DNA from: an uncultured Blautia sp. | GTDB lineage: Bacteria; Bacillota; Clostridia; Lachnospirales; Lachnospiraceae | NCBI GenBank assembly: GCA_934373235.1 | Contig: CAKROW010000040.1 | Coordinates: forward strand, 1 to 24,822 | Reading direction: 5' to 3' | Length of the DNA stretch: 24,822 nt | In this document: positions 15,355 to 23,050 of the stretch, in pieces | How positions within the stretch are numbered: position 1 is the stretch's first letter | Layout: the number at the start of each line of letters is the position of its first letter | The notes under the pieces: generated by a model | The model's database searches: none | Seen by the model: the letters and a program-made list of their open reading frames with translations, nothing else | Told to the model about the DNA's origin: nothing | Made by a program: the position numbers and the translations under genes

Positions 15355-16320
15355 TTATTTCCAATTTGCTGTTGTCAGAATTTCCTTATACTGGTCAAAC
15401 TCCTGCTTATTATAGAAATATTCCCTGCTCTTGCCGGTAATCTCAAAATCATCAAACCATTCATTCACAAGCTTGTCACGGAGCATGGTATGGGTAGGCT
15501 CTGCCAGGGTATTTAAATTCCACAGGCTGAAATGAAGAGCATAATTAATAAAATCCTTCTCAAGCTCCCACCACAGACCTTCCTCTCTGATCCTGCTTCT
15601 CAGCGCTGTAAGCGCCTTATAGAAACAATCCCAGGATTTCTCTCTGGTTGAGGAAAGCGAATTTCTCACCTCGCATCTCTGATGCACCAGAACCTTGTCC
15701 ACAACTCCCATTCTCTCCGCCAGTACGATTGCACTGAACACAAAAAGCAGATCATTACTTGTTCTCTGCTCCTGGAATGTAAGATGATGCTTTTCCACAA
15801 ACTTTCTGGAGAAAAGCTTATCCCAGGCCCAGCCAACCACAACCTTGAAAATATTCTCAGTCATGTGCCTCCGGTTAAAAGGCTCGTAGTGAGGCAGTTC
15901 CGGCATCAGCAATGTCCAGGGAGTTTCCTGGAAATGCTTTTCTTCTGTGAGATACTCATCTGCTTTGAAAAGAACAATATCTGTCTCATACTCTTCTGCC
16001 TTTTCGTATGCCAGCTCCAGCATATCCGGCTCAAAGAAATCATCACTGTCAAGAAACGAAAAATACTTTCCTTTTGCCTGTGCCATGCCATAGTTCCTGG
16101 CAGCTCCCGCACCTTTGTTTTCTCTGTAAAAAGCCCGGACTCTGCTGTCCTTTTTTTCGTATTCTTTCAGGATTTCTGTTGAACCGTCTGTGGAGCCATC
16201 ATCCACACAGATGATCTCGATCTCTTTCAGTGTCTGTCCCAGAATGGAATCCATACACTGGTACAGATATTTTTTTACATTGTAGACCGGAAGGATCACG
16301 GAAACTTTTATCTCGTTCAT
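15355..16320 (-). CDS. Family 2 glycosyltransferase (copy A of a duplicated pair)
   Basis: A 321-residue GT2 enzyme with VSVILPVYNVKKYLYQCMDS, VDDGSTDGS and FLDSDDFFEPDML. It aligns along its whole length with the protein at 12066-13040. The longest identical block begins WWELEKDF, and only the last few residues differ clearly (TTANWK against TLGKTC). The DNA is also very similar, with identical 20-base runs such as TATGGGTAGGCTCTGCCAGG on the plus strand. The ATG is preceded by AGGTGAT and lies 5 bases after the stop of the orphan tail-domain gene. Duplication followed by change of acceptor specificity is a reasonable inference; the donor is not known. Confidence 0.92.
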   Translation of the reverse strand: MNEIKVSVILPVYNVKKYLYQCMDSILGQTLKEIEIICVDDGSTDGSTEILKEYEKKDSRVRAFYRENKGAGAARNYGMAQAKGKYFSFLDSDDFFEPDMLELAYEKAEEYETDIVLFKADEYLTEEKHFQETPWTLLMPELPHYEPFNRRHMTENIFKVVVGWAWDKLFSRKFVEKHHLTFQEQRTSNDLLFVFSAIVLAERMGVVDKVLVHQRCEVRNSLSSTREKSWDCFYKALTALRSRIREEGLWWELEKDFINYALHFSLWNLNTLAEPTHTMLRDKLVNEWFDDFEITGKSREYFYNKQEFDQYKEILTTANWK

Positions 16321-16325
16321 ATCAC

Positions 16326-16871
16326 CTAACCCTGCTTTCTTCTGATTCTCGCTGTAATCTTCTTTATAAAATTCACAACACGCATACAGCGCCTTCCAAG
16401 TTTCAGCTCCTGTGAACTTTCATATTCAAAAAGTGCTCTCTGCTGAACACCCAGCTTCTTTCTGCACTGCTTCAGCTCTTCCTGTGCATAGCGCAGCTTT
16501 TCTTCCAGCTCTTTTTCCCTGTGTCCCACAAGATAATATCTGCAGTAGAACGCATACCAGTCTCCACAGAGCAAGGTAATACAGTCCCATTCTTCCTGTG
16601 TAAAAAAATCAATACTCAGCTCATCCAGCTCTGCTGCCCTGCAAAACTCCCTGCTCATACGATGTGCATATTCCCTGCTGAACTCAGAACACACATGTCC
16701 CAGATTTTCCATATAGCTGTGGAATTTCTTCTGAGTATACTGACATTTCTTTTTCTTCCAGACTTCCGGATCCTTCATCAGCTCATCGCGAAGTCTGTCA
16801 TACTCTTTATTGACCTGGTACACCGCTTCACGGTCATATAAGACTGAATCATTTCTTTTATCTGTATTCAT
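16326..16871 (-). CDS. Stand-alone glycosyltransferase C-terminal domain (no GT core)
   Basis: A 181-residue protein with no GT2 motifs. It aligns with the C-terminal part of the double glycosyltransferase: REAVYQVNKEYDRLRDELMK against REKVYCSNIEYDYIRDLLME, then KKFHSYMENLG against KKFHNYIFTLG, and EYAHRMSREF against EYVQRISKEF. Even its first residues (MN....S....RE) match an internal MN of that protein. It ends in a coiled coil (about 115-145) and a basic tail (about 160-181) like its relative. A good ribosome binding site (AAGGTG, 6 bases before the ATG) suggests it is translated. It could be a 5'-truncated remnant or a separate scaffold or membrane-docking module. No function can be assigned. 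Confidence 0.72.
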   Translation of the reverse strand: MNTDKRNDSVLYDREAVYQVNKEYDRLRDELMKDPEVWKKKKCQYTQKKFHSYMENLGHVCSEFSREYAHRMSREFCRAAELDELSIDFFTQEEWDCITLLCGDWYAFYCRYYLVGHREKELEEKLRYAQEELKQCRKKLGVQQRALFEYESSQELKLGRRCMRVVNFIKKITARIRRKQG

Positions 16872-16980
16872 TCATTTCACCTTCATTATATTCTGTCGTA
16901 TCATGTATACCTGTCAGTTATCCTGTACAGCATACCACAGGTAAATAGTATGCACAACTGTCATGTTTACATCTGATATG

Positions 16981-17012
16981 AAAAAAAGAACTGCAGCCAT
17001 CTGCTGCAATTC
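16981..17012 (-). terminator. Intrinsic terminator of the ugp-like operon
   Basis: On the minus strand GAATTGCAGC (17012-17003), a 5-base loop, GCTGCAGTTC (16997-16988), then seven T (16987-16981). The stem is 10 bp with one G-U pair, extended by flanking A/T pairing. It sits 43 bases after the substrate-binding protein gene. The remaining spacer to 16872 shows no convincing promoter for the orphan-domain gene. Confidence 0.88.
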
Positions 17013-17054
17013 TCTTTTTCTGAAATTTCTTTTTCATACACGTTATATACTGTC

Positions 17055-18416
17055 TTATTCGTTTACCAGGTTATATTCCTCAATGGATTTATTAATAGAA
17101 TCAGACATGTTCTTTACTGCTGTATCCACATCCTCTTTTCCGTTGAGCATACTCTCGATCTCGGACTCTACAGTTGCTCTTGCCTCCGGGAATACACTTA
17201 ACAGTGCACCTACATAATCTGCGGAAGAATCGTGGAGCTGGTCGATAGCTGTTTCAAACTGCGGATATTTTTTTACATTTTCCTTGAATACATCTTCATC
17301 CTGAGCTTTAACTGTTACAGGGAAATATCCGGTCTGTGCGTTCCAGTAAGCCTGGGATTCCGGAGAAATAAGGAATTTTACGAACTCCCATGTTGCACGA
17401 AGCTTCTTCGGATCATTGTTGTTCAGTGCCCAGAGAGATGCACCACCGATGGAAACGCCACCCTCATCACTGGATTTGATCTTCGGGAAGTATGCTGTAC
17501 CTACTTCAAATTTTCCGTTTACATCCTGAAGGATCTGTTTCAAGGAAGCTGTGGAGCCAAGTGTGATCGCTGCTTTTCCTGCGGAAAAATCTGCAAGTCC
17601 TGCATCTCCGCCTTTTCCTACGACAGGAGCAAAGCCTTTGTCATTCAGGTCTTTCCATGCTGTAAGAATGTTCTTTGCAGCACCGTTTTCATCAAATGCA
17701 ACTGCTGTTGCAGCATCTTCACGGCCATTTCCGTTGTTTGCGTACTGAAGTCCCTGCTTGCCGATGAACTGCTCAAAGAACCATCCATAGATTCCAAGAG
17801 ACATTACCTCTCCGGCTCCTCCTTTGTCCAGAAGATCCTGACCTACATTTCCAATAGCCTCAAGGCTGTCCGGGATCTCTGTGATACCGGCCTTGTCAAA
17901 CATATCTTTATTGTAGTACATGATCGGTGTGGAAGAGTTGAACGGCATGGAGTAAAGCTTGTTATCAATTGTGTAATAAGCTGCCAGGTTCGGCTCGATC
18001 TCAGATACATCATATCCATCTGCGTCGATCATCTCCTGCATTGGAACGATCCATCCGGAATCGATCATGAATCTTGTACCAATCTCATATACCTGTACAA
18101 GATCAGCTCCCATGTTTCCGATCTGTGCACTTTTCAGTTTGTTCAGGGAATCATCATACTCGCCCTGATACTGAGCGTCTACTGTGATCCCGTACTCATT
18201 TTCATCGTTGAATTTTTTTACCAGTGTATCAATAGCCTCACCGTTGACACCACCCATGGAGTGCCAGAATGTAATTGTGGTTCCGTCCACATCAGATGCA
18301 TCTGCCATCTCCACCTTTTCATCTGTACTGTTATCTGCTGCAGATACAGCCACTCCGGAAAGTGATGTTACAGCCATTGCTGCAGTAAGTAAAGCTGCAA
18401 TCATTTTTTTCTTCAT
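17055..18416 (-). CDS. UgpB-like extracellular substrate-binding protein
   Basis: A 453-residue solute-binding protein of an ABC importer. A signal peptide (MKKKMIAALLTAAMAVTSLSGVAVSAA) is followed by TITFWHSMGGVNGEAIDTLV, LVQVYEIGTRFM, MPFNSSTPIMYYNKDMF, IGGASLWAL and TGYFPVT. All of these have close counterparts in the glycerol-3-phosphate binding protein UgpB, so G3P or glycerophosphodiester binding is likely, though other family-1 ligands are possible. The signal peptide lacks the lipobox cysteine, which is unusual for a Gram-positive binding protein. Last gene of the operon, 82 bases or more after the second permease, with GAGGAG about 10 bases before its ATG. That spacer carries a small hairpin. 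Confidence 0.85.
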   Translation of the reverse strand: MKKKMIAALLTAAMAVTSLSGVAVSAADNSTDEKVEMADASDVDGTTITFWHSMGGVNGEAIDTLVKKFNDENEYGITVDAQYQGEYDDSLNKLKSAQIGNMGADLVQVYEIGTRFMIDSGWIVPMQEMIDADGYDVSEIEPNLAAYYTIDNKLYSMPFNSSTPIMYYNKDMFDKAGITEIPDSLEAIGNVGQDLLDKGGAGEVMSLGIYGWFFEQFIGKQGLQYANNGNGREDAATAVAFDENGAAKNILTAWKDLNDKGFAPVVGKGGDAGLADFSAGKAAITLGSTASLKQILQDVNGKFEVGTAYFPKIKSSDEGGVSIGGASLWALNNNDPKKLRATWEFVKFLISPESQAYWNAQTGYFPVTVKAQDEDVFKENVKKYPQFETAIDQLHDSSADYVGALLSVFPEARATVESEIESMLNGKEDVDTAVKNMSDSINKSIEEYNLVNE

Positions 18417-18470
18417 AACTTTTTTTCTCCTCTTGAAAAATTATCTGTTTTCTTCTTTTATAAGATAAAC

Positions 18471-18488
18471 TGCCGCATAAAACCGGCA
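18471..18488 (-). other. Intercistronic hairpin before the substrate-binding protein gene
   Basis: Minus-strand TGCCG (18488-18484), 8-base loop, CGGCA (18475-18471), followed by GTTTATCTT. It lies within the 89-base gap between the permease and binding-protein genes. Such hairpins can protect or process the downstream mRNA so that the binding protein is made in excess; that role is inferred here. Confidence 0.4.
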
Positions 18489-18505
18489 ATATCTTTTTGG
18501 GGTTA

Positions 18506-19423
18506 TCAGCCTTTGACCGCTCCTGAGAACATTCCTCTGATCAACTGTTTCTGGCCGATGATAAAGATCGATATGGATGGAATGATGATCATGACTACTC
18601 CGGCGATCATCAATGTGATGGACTGGGAATCCACACTGTCCAGCATACTGATACCGATCTGTACAGTTCTCATATTGTTGGAGCCTGTAACAAGAAGAGG
18701 CCACATATACATATTCCATGCATTGATAAAGGTATAAACTGCCATAGCTCCGATAGCGGATTTTGTCAGTGGCAGAAGGATCTTCACAATAAATCTTAAA
18801 TTTCCGCATCCATCCAGTTTTGCTGACTCATACAGTGAGATCGGAAAAGTCATATAAAACTGACGGAACAGGAAAATTCCCATTGCTGATGTAAGATAAG
18901 GAACAATCAGAACCTGATATGTATCCAACATTCCCCAGCTTGAAACTGTAAGATAATTGGAAATGATCGTCGCCTCGCCGGGAACCATCATAGTTGCCAT
19001 AACCACCATAAACAGGATCCCTTTGCCCTTAAACTCCAGGAAAGAAAAAGCAAATGCTGCCAGGGAGCAGGTGATGATCTGTCCGATGGTAATGCAGCCT
19101 GCCATAATAAAGGAGTTCAGGATAAATTTCAGAAGCGGAACTGTACGGAACGCATTTACAAAGTTTGAAAATGTAGGGTTCTTCGGAAACAGATTCAGCT
19201 CTGTTGTAAACAACTCATTTGACGGCATCAGGGCAATGCTGATGGCATAAAGCAGCGGAAGCAGGATCAGCACTGCAAATACCACATTTGCCGTGATACG
19301 CAAGGCTGTCCGTGATCTTCTTTTTGCCAGTGCTCTGGCGTTCATGGTTTTTTTCAGTTCCAGAAGCTCTTCCCTGGACATATCTCCTACTGCCAGAGCA
19401 ACGGAATCATTTATTTGTGTCAT
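18506..19423 (-). CDS. ABC transporter permease, UgpE-like (MalG family)
   Basis: A 305-residue inner permease with six predicted membrane segments, the first at about 43-65 after a long charged cytoplasmic N-terminus. The cytoplasmic coupling (EAA) loop reads ESAKLDGCGNLRFIVKILLP, and the C-terminus (QKQLIRGMFSGAVKG) is typical of MalG/UgpE proteins. It pairs with the UgpA-like permease to form the channel. Its ATG overlaps the upstream stop by one base (TGATG), with AAAGGAG 10 bases before. It precedes the UgpB-like gene. Substrate is assigned only through that UgpB resemblance. Confidence 0.9.
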   Translation of the reverse strand: MTQINDSVALAVGDMSREELLELKKTMNARALAKRRSRTALRITANVVFAVLILLPLLYAISIALMPSNELFTTELNLFPKNPTFSNFVNAFRTVPLLKFILNSFIMAGCITIGQIITCSLAAFAFSFLEFKGKGILFMVVMATMMVPGEATIISNYLTVSSWGMLDTYQVLIVPYLTSAMGIFLFRQFYMTFPISLYESAKLDGCGNLRFIVKILLPLTKSAIGAMAVYTFINAWNMYMWPLLVTGSNNMRTVQIGISMLDSVDSQSITLMIAGVVMIIIPSISIFIIGQKQLIRGMFSGAVKG

Positions 19424-20286
19424 CAGTAATTGACTCCTTTCTTCTCAATTCGGAACATGATCAGTGTAATGATCATAATGATCACAAACAGGATCACTGA
19501 CTGAGCTGCCGCACTTCCGAATCTGTAGTTAAAAAATGCATCACGGTAAATGGAATATACGATTACATTTGTGGACTCGTTAGGGCCTCCCTCTGTCAGG
19601 ATCTTGATCTGTCCAAAGGACTGAAATGCCTGGATGATATTTACCACCAGTGTATAAAACATGATGGGGGAAAGTCCCGGAAGTGTCAGGCTGAAAAACT
19701 GCTGTACTCCTGTGGCTCCGTCAACAGATGCTCTCTCATAGATCGTCTCGTCAATGTTTCCGAGACCTGCGGAAAAATACAGGAAATTGATTCCGCTGTT
19801 AAGCCATGCTGTAAGAACTGCCACGCAGATCAGCGCTGTATTTGGATCGTTCAGCCAGTTGATATCCAGCCCCAGAAGCTTGTTCACGATACCAACTGCC
19901 GGATGAAGCATGATCTGAAAGATCATTGCCGCAGAACTTGATGCGATCGCCATAGGGAGGGCATAGGATGTGCTGAAAAACCGGATTCCCGGAAACGCCT
20001 TGTTGCAAAGCACTGCCGCAATCAGTCCCAGCAACATTCCACCAAGAACTACGATCACAACAAAGATCAGTGTTACCTTAAGACTGTTGATGAAAGATGC
20101 CGACTGAAGCAGATCTTTATAGTTTTCCAGGCCTACATACAGCTTCGCCTGTCCCATTTTGTTTGTTTTGTAAAGGCTTAAATAGATTGTTTTTATAAAC
20201 GGATAAAAAAGAAAAATTCCAAAGATCAGCATACAGGGTACCAGATAAAGATACGGTGCGATCTTTCTTTTTACATTATTTTCCAC
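19423..20286 (-). CDS. ABC transporter permease, UgpA-like (MalF family)
   Basis: A 287-residue permease with six predicted membrane segments, starting RKIAPYLYLVPCMLIFGIFL. The coupling loop is ERASVDGATGVQQFFSLTLP, and FGQIKILTEGGP is the conserved MalF/UgpA segment. A GTG start is chosen (VENNVKRK) because GGGGAGGAG lies 7 bases upstream and it sits 4 bases after the ATPase stop. The reading frame is open to an ATG at 20382, but that would overlap the ATPase gene by about 90 bases and add a non-homologous N-terminus. It forms the membrane channel with the UgpE-like partner. Confidence 0.9.
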   Translation of the reverse strand: MENNVKRKIAPYLYLVPCMLIFGIFLFYPFIKTIYLSLYKTNKMGQAKLYVGLENYKDLLQSASFINSLKVTLIFVVIVVLGGMLLGLIAAVLCNKAFPGIRFFSTSYALPMAIASSSAAMIFQIMLHPAVGIVNKLLGLDINWLNDPNTALICVAVLTAWLNSGINFLYFSAGLGNIDETIYERASVDGATGVQQFFSLTLPGLSPIMFYTLVVNIIQAFQSFGQIKILTEGGPNESTNVIVYSIYRDAFFNYRFGSAAAQSVILFVIIMIITLIMFRIEKKGVNY

Positions 20287-20290
20287 TTTG

Positions 20291-21433
20291 CTACTCCTCC
20301 CCGTAAAAAATGTTCTGCTCTGTATCCACATCAAATACCTGAGCTTTGTCCATATCAAAGTAAAGGGAAACCTTTTCTCCAACCATTGTCTGGTTTTCCG
20401 GTTTCAGGCGCACAGCCAGTGTTTTTCCCTGCTCATCAAAATACAGGATCACTTCTGCTCCCAGCATCTCCCGATTTACCACCAGTTCTTCCACATGCTC
20501 GCTGTCCTTCTCAATACCCATTTCCAGGGCTTCCTCATACTCATAAATGTCTTCCGGGCGGATTCCAAGGATCACATGCCGTCCATTATATTTATCAGCA
20601 ATGAGCTTTCCTCTGGTTCCGTTTAAATACACTTTTTTGACATTTGGTGCCTCGTCCAGGATCAGCGCAGTACGGTTATTTTCTTCTGCTTTCACTGTAC
20701 ATCCGAAGAAGTTCATGGACGGTGATCCCAGAAAGCCTGCCACAAACCGGTTTACCGGGTGGTCATAAATGATCTGGGGTGCTCCCACCTGCTGGATCAG
20801 TCCGTCCTTCATAACCACGATCTTGGTTCCCAGAGTCATTGCCTCTGTCTGGTCATGGGTTACATAAATGATGGTAGTATCCAGTTTTTTATGAAGTTTT
20901 ACCAGTTCCACACGCATCTGTGCCCTCAGCTTTGCATCCAGGTTGGAAAGAGGCTCATCCATAAGAAAAGCCCTGGGTTTGCGAATTATGGCACTTCCGA
21001 TAGCCACACGCTGTTTCTGACCTCCGGAAAGTGCTGCCGGTCTGCGGTCCAGAAGCTGCTCGATCTCAAGTATCTTTGCAACTTCATGAACTTTTCTGTC
21101 AATCTCCTCTTTGGGATATTTACGGATCTTAAGGGCATAAGCCATATTTCCGTAAACTGTCATATTTGGATATAATGCGTAATTCTGGAACACCATGGAC
21201 ATTCCTCTGTCCTTCGGTTCCAGGTAATTGGAAAGCTGACCGTCGATCCACAGCTCTCCGTCTGTGATCTCCTCAAGTCCGGCTATGATCCTTAATGTAG
21301 TCGATTTACCACATCCGGATGGTCCTACAAAGATCACAAACTCTTTGTCATGAATATCAAGATCAAAGTCCTTCACACCGTAATGTTCCGGATCAAACTG
21401 TTTGCATACATTTCTCAGTGCAATTTCTGACAT
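20291..21433 (-). CDS. ABC transporter ATP-binding protein, UgpC/MsmX/MalK type
   Basis: A 380-residue sugar-importer ATPase. Walker A GPSGCGKST (37-45), Q-loop FQNYALYPN, signature LSGGQKQR (135-142), Walker B FLMDEPLSNLDA (156-167) and H-loop THDQ (H193). A C-terminal regulatory TOBE region (about 240-380) contains GIRPEDI. It energises uptake through the two permeases. The ATG at 21433 follows AAAGGAG; an in-frame start at 21481 would lie across the leader hairpin. It is first in the operon, ahead of permeases and binding protein, an unusual order for ugp systems, which often start with ugpB. Confidence 0.93.
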   Translation of the reverse strand: MSEIALRNVCKQFDPEHYGVKDFDLDIHDKEFVIFVGPSGCGKSTTLRIIAGLEEITDGELWIDGQLSNYLEPKDRGMSMVFQNYALYPNMTVYGNMAYALKIRKYPKEEIDRKVHEVAKILEIEQLLDRRPAALSGGQKQRVAIGSAIIRKPRAFLMDEPLSNLDAKLRAQMRVELVKLHKKLDTTIIYVTHDQTEAMTLGTKIVVMKDGLIQQVGAPQIIYDHPVNRFVAGFLGSPSMNFFGCTVKAEENNRTALILDEAPNVKKVYLNGTRGKLIADKYNGRHVILGIRPEDIYEYEEALEMGIEKDSEHVEELVVNREMLGAEVILYFDEQGKTLAVRLKPENQTMVGEKVSLYFDMDKAQVFDVDTEQNIFYGEE

Positions 21434-21453
21434 TGATTTTTCTCCTTTCACAC

Positions 21454-21477
21454 CAGACAGCCGTCCTCCTCTGTCTG
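21454..21477 (-). promoter_or_regulatory. Leader hairpin upstream of the ugpC-like gene
   Basis: Perfect 7-bp inverted repeat CAGACAG/CTGTCTG around a 10-base loop (AGGAGGACGG in minus-strand RNA). The loop shows a Shine-Dalgarno-like AGGAGG. The hairpin ends a few bases before the real ribosome binding site (AAAGGAG). It could influence translation or mRNA stability, or mark an operator. Confidence 0.5.
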
Positions 21478-21513
21478 ACACCTTTTCCAGTATAAAAAAT
21501 CAATGCCTCCACC

Positions 21514-21543
21514 GCTATCACAGATGATTTAAGCTTATGTCAA
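21514..21543 (-). promoter_or_regulatory. Putative promoter of the ugpCAEB-like operon
   Basis: Minus-strand perfect -35 TTGACA (21538-21543), 18-base spacer, weak -10 GATAGC (21514-21519) preceded by TGT, an extended -10. A second -10-like TATACT occurs further downstream, just before the leader hairpin, without a good -35. The weak -10 suggests an activator is needed. The 327-base divergent region 21434-21760 otherwise holds only the promoters and the hairpin. Confidence 0.5.
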
Positions 21544-21682
21544 ATCCGTGTAAAACAGGCTGCTCTTTATGTATATAAAAAGTAAAGTGAAATGAACCAC
21601 ACTTTGAAAATTTTTACCTTATAGCTGCAATGTTCGCACAAAACAATATTTTTATAATCTCTCTGGAATTTTCAGAATTCTA

Positions 21683-21712
21683 CTGGCACATTCCTGATAT
21701 ATATAGTAAAAT
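21683..21712 (+). promoter_or_regulatory. Putative promoter of the fibronectin-III-like protein gene
   Basis: Plus-strand -35 CTGGCA (21683-21688), 18-base spacer, -10 TAAAAT (21707-21712). Predicted start near 21719, about 42 bases before the ATG. A TATAAT at 21653-21658 lacks a matching -35. Confidence 0.4.
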
Positions 21713-21760
21713 ATTTCTGAGAAAACATTCTGCACAATATCATAAAGGAGGAAAAATATT

Positions 21761-22924
21761 ATGAGAGAGAAAAAAGTATGCAGAAAAATGTTACTGGCTG
21801 TTCTTCTCGGTGCAGCACTGACTATCCTTTTCAGCATCACCGCATTTGCAGCACCAGGCGGCCTGAAACAGACCAGAGGATCCTCAAGCTCCATTTCCTT
21901 TACCTGGAACAGTACTTACGCTACTAAATATGACATTGCCTGGAGTACAAACAAGTCCTCATGGAATTATGATTATTCCTACGGAGTTGACGGTTATCTG
22001 GGAGGTCTCAATGCAGGCAGAACCTACTATGTAAAGGTCCGTGAACAGAATTCCAGCCAGTGGTCATCCACAGTTGCCATGGTAACAAGTCCGGATTACA
22101 CAGGCAGCCGTCAGATCTATCAGACTAATGCCACTACTTCCAGCGTTTCCATCAAATGGCCAAAAACAAGCGGTGCCAACCGTTATCTTATTGAGACAAA
22201 ACTTAGCAACCAGAATTACGTAAAAAAGGGTGTTGTAAAGAGCAACGCTGCTACTCTTAAAGGATTGAAATCCGGTCAGGAGTACTATGTACGGATCACC
22301 CCTTACCGCACCTCCGGTTCCTTTAATGCCATGGGATATTCTTTCTCCACAAGCGGCATCAAAACAGTCACCGGTAAAGTTACAGGGTTAAAAGCTTCTG
22401 AAGGAAGCACCTCCAAACTGTATTTTACCTGGAACAGAAAAACTACTGTCAAAGGTTATCAGATCGAACTGATCGCCCTCAAAAATAACAAAAAGAAATA
22501 TGTAGATGTTCAGGGTTCCTATCCATACCAGAATGTAGCAGTTTCCGAAAAAACCTTCTACAAGGCAAGGATCCGCAGTTACATCCTTATGAGCAACAAT
22601 GTCAGGAAGTATTCCGCATGGAGCGGCTATACATATGTATGTGCCCAGTCAAGCAGGCTTTCCGGAAGACAGTCCGGTACTTCTTACACACTTTCCTGGT
22701 CAAAAGTTGCAGGAGCCACCGGTTATCAGGTCTATATCTCCAATAATTACAGAACCGGCTACCGTAAATTAGCTACAACAAGAAGTACCTCTTACAAAAT
22801 CAGAGGTCTCAGTCGTGGAAATGGCTACTATATCAAGCTGGTTCCTGTTAAAAAAGTTGGAGGAAAAGTATATAGAAGTACAACAAATCGATATACCAAT
22901 ATTTATATGTCAAAATATCGATAA
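21761..22924 (+). CDS. Secreted fibronectin type III-like repeat protein
   Basis: A 387-residue exported protein. A signal peptide (about 1-31, MLLAVLLGAALTILFSITAFA) is followed by about four fibronectin-III-like beta-sandwich repeats. Each has a W-K/T strand and a YYVK/YYVRI strand: GGLNAGRTYYVKVRE near 85-99, GLKSGQEYYVRITPY near 168-182, KAYY/F-type and GLSRGNGYYIKLVPVKK near the end. No LPXTG anchor, lipobox or catalytic domain is seen, so it is probably released or bound loosely to the wall. The mature part is rich in Lys, Arg, Tyr and Ser. AAAGGAGG precedes the ATG by about 9 bases. Divergent from the ugp-like operon. Binding partner unknown. Confidence 0.82.
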   Translation: MREKKVCRKMLLAVLLGAALTILFSITAFAAPGGLKQTRGSSSSISFTWNSTYATKYDIAWSTNKSSWNYDYSYGVDGYLGGLNAGRTYYVKVREQNSSQWSSTVAMVTSPDYTGSRQIYQTNATTSSVSIKWPKTSGANRYLIETKLSNQNYVKKGVVKSNAATLKGLKSGQEYYVRITPYRTSGSFNAMGYSFSTSGIKTVTGKVTGLKASEGSTSKLYFTWNRKTTVKGYQIELIALKNNKKKYVDVQGSYPYQNVAVSEKTFYKARIRSYILMSNNVRKYSAWSGYTYVCAQSSRLSGRQSGTSYTLSWSKVAGATGYQVYISNNYRTGYRKLATTRSTSYKIRGLSRGNGYYIKLVPVKKVGGKVYRSTTNRYTNIYMSKYR

Positions 22925-22932
22925 ATCGCCTG

Positions 22933-22951
22933 ACAAATTGTGAAAATTTGT
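22933..22951 (+). terminator. Weak AT-rich terminator after the fibronectin-III-like gene
   Basis: Perfect 7-bp stem ACAAATT/AATTTGT around GTGAA, followed by GCAATTATTTTT. The stem is AT-rich and the T-run is broken, so termination is probably partial. Confidence 0.35.
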
Positions 22952-22971
22952 GCAATTATTTTTCTCAGAAG

Positions 22972-22980
22972 TGCTATAAT
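22972..22980 (+). promoter_or_regulatory. Extended -10 promoter of the L25 gene
   Basis: TGCTATAAT: a perfect -10 TATAAT (22975-22980) with the TGn extension (22972-22974). No good -35 exists at 16-18 bases; TTGTGC lies 21 bases upstream. Predicted start near 22987, with a leader of about 64 bases before the ATG. Confidence 0.6.
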
Positions 22981-23050
22981 AGGGTGTGATCAAAGAAGCA
23001 ATGCAGAATTCTCCAGAATCCATGCACTGAAGTGATAAGGAGGAATTGAG

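Noticed and set aside
16885..16890. TATAAT on the minus strand as promoter for the orphan-domain gene
   Set aside because: It would start transcription at about the ribosome binding site, and the only good -35 (CTGACA) is 21 bases away.
20287..20382. UgpA-like permease starting at the ATG at 20382
   Set aside because: It would overlap the ATPase gene by about 90 bases; the GTG at 20286 has an ideal GGAGGAG site.
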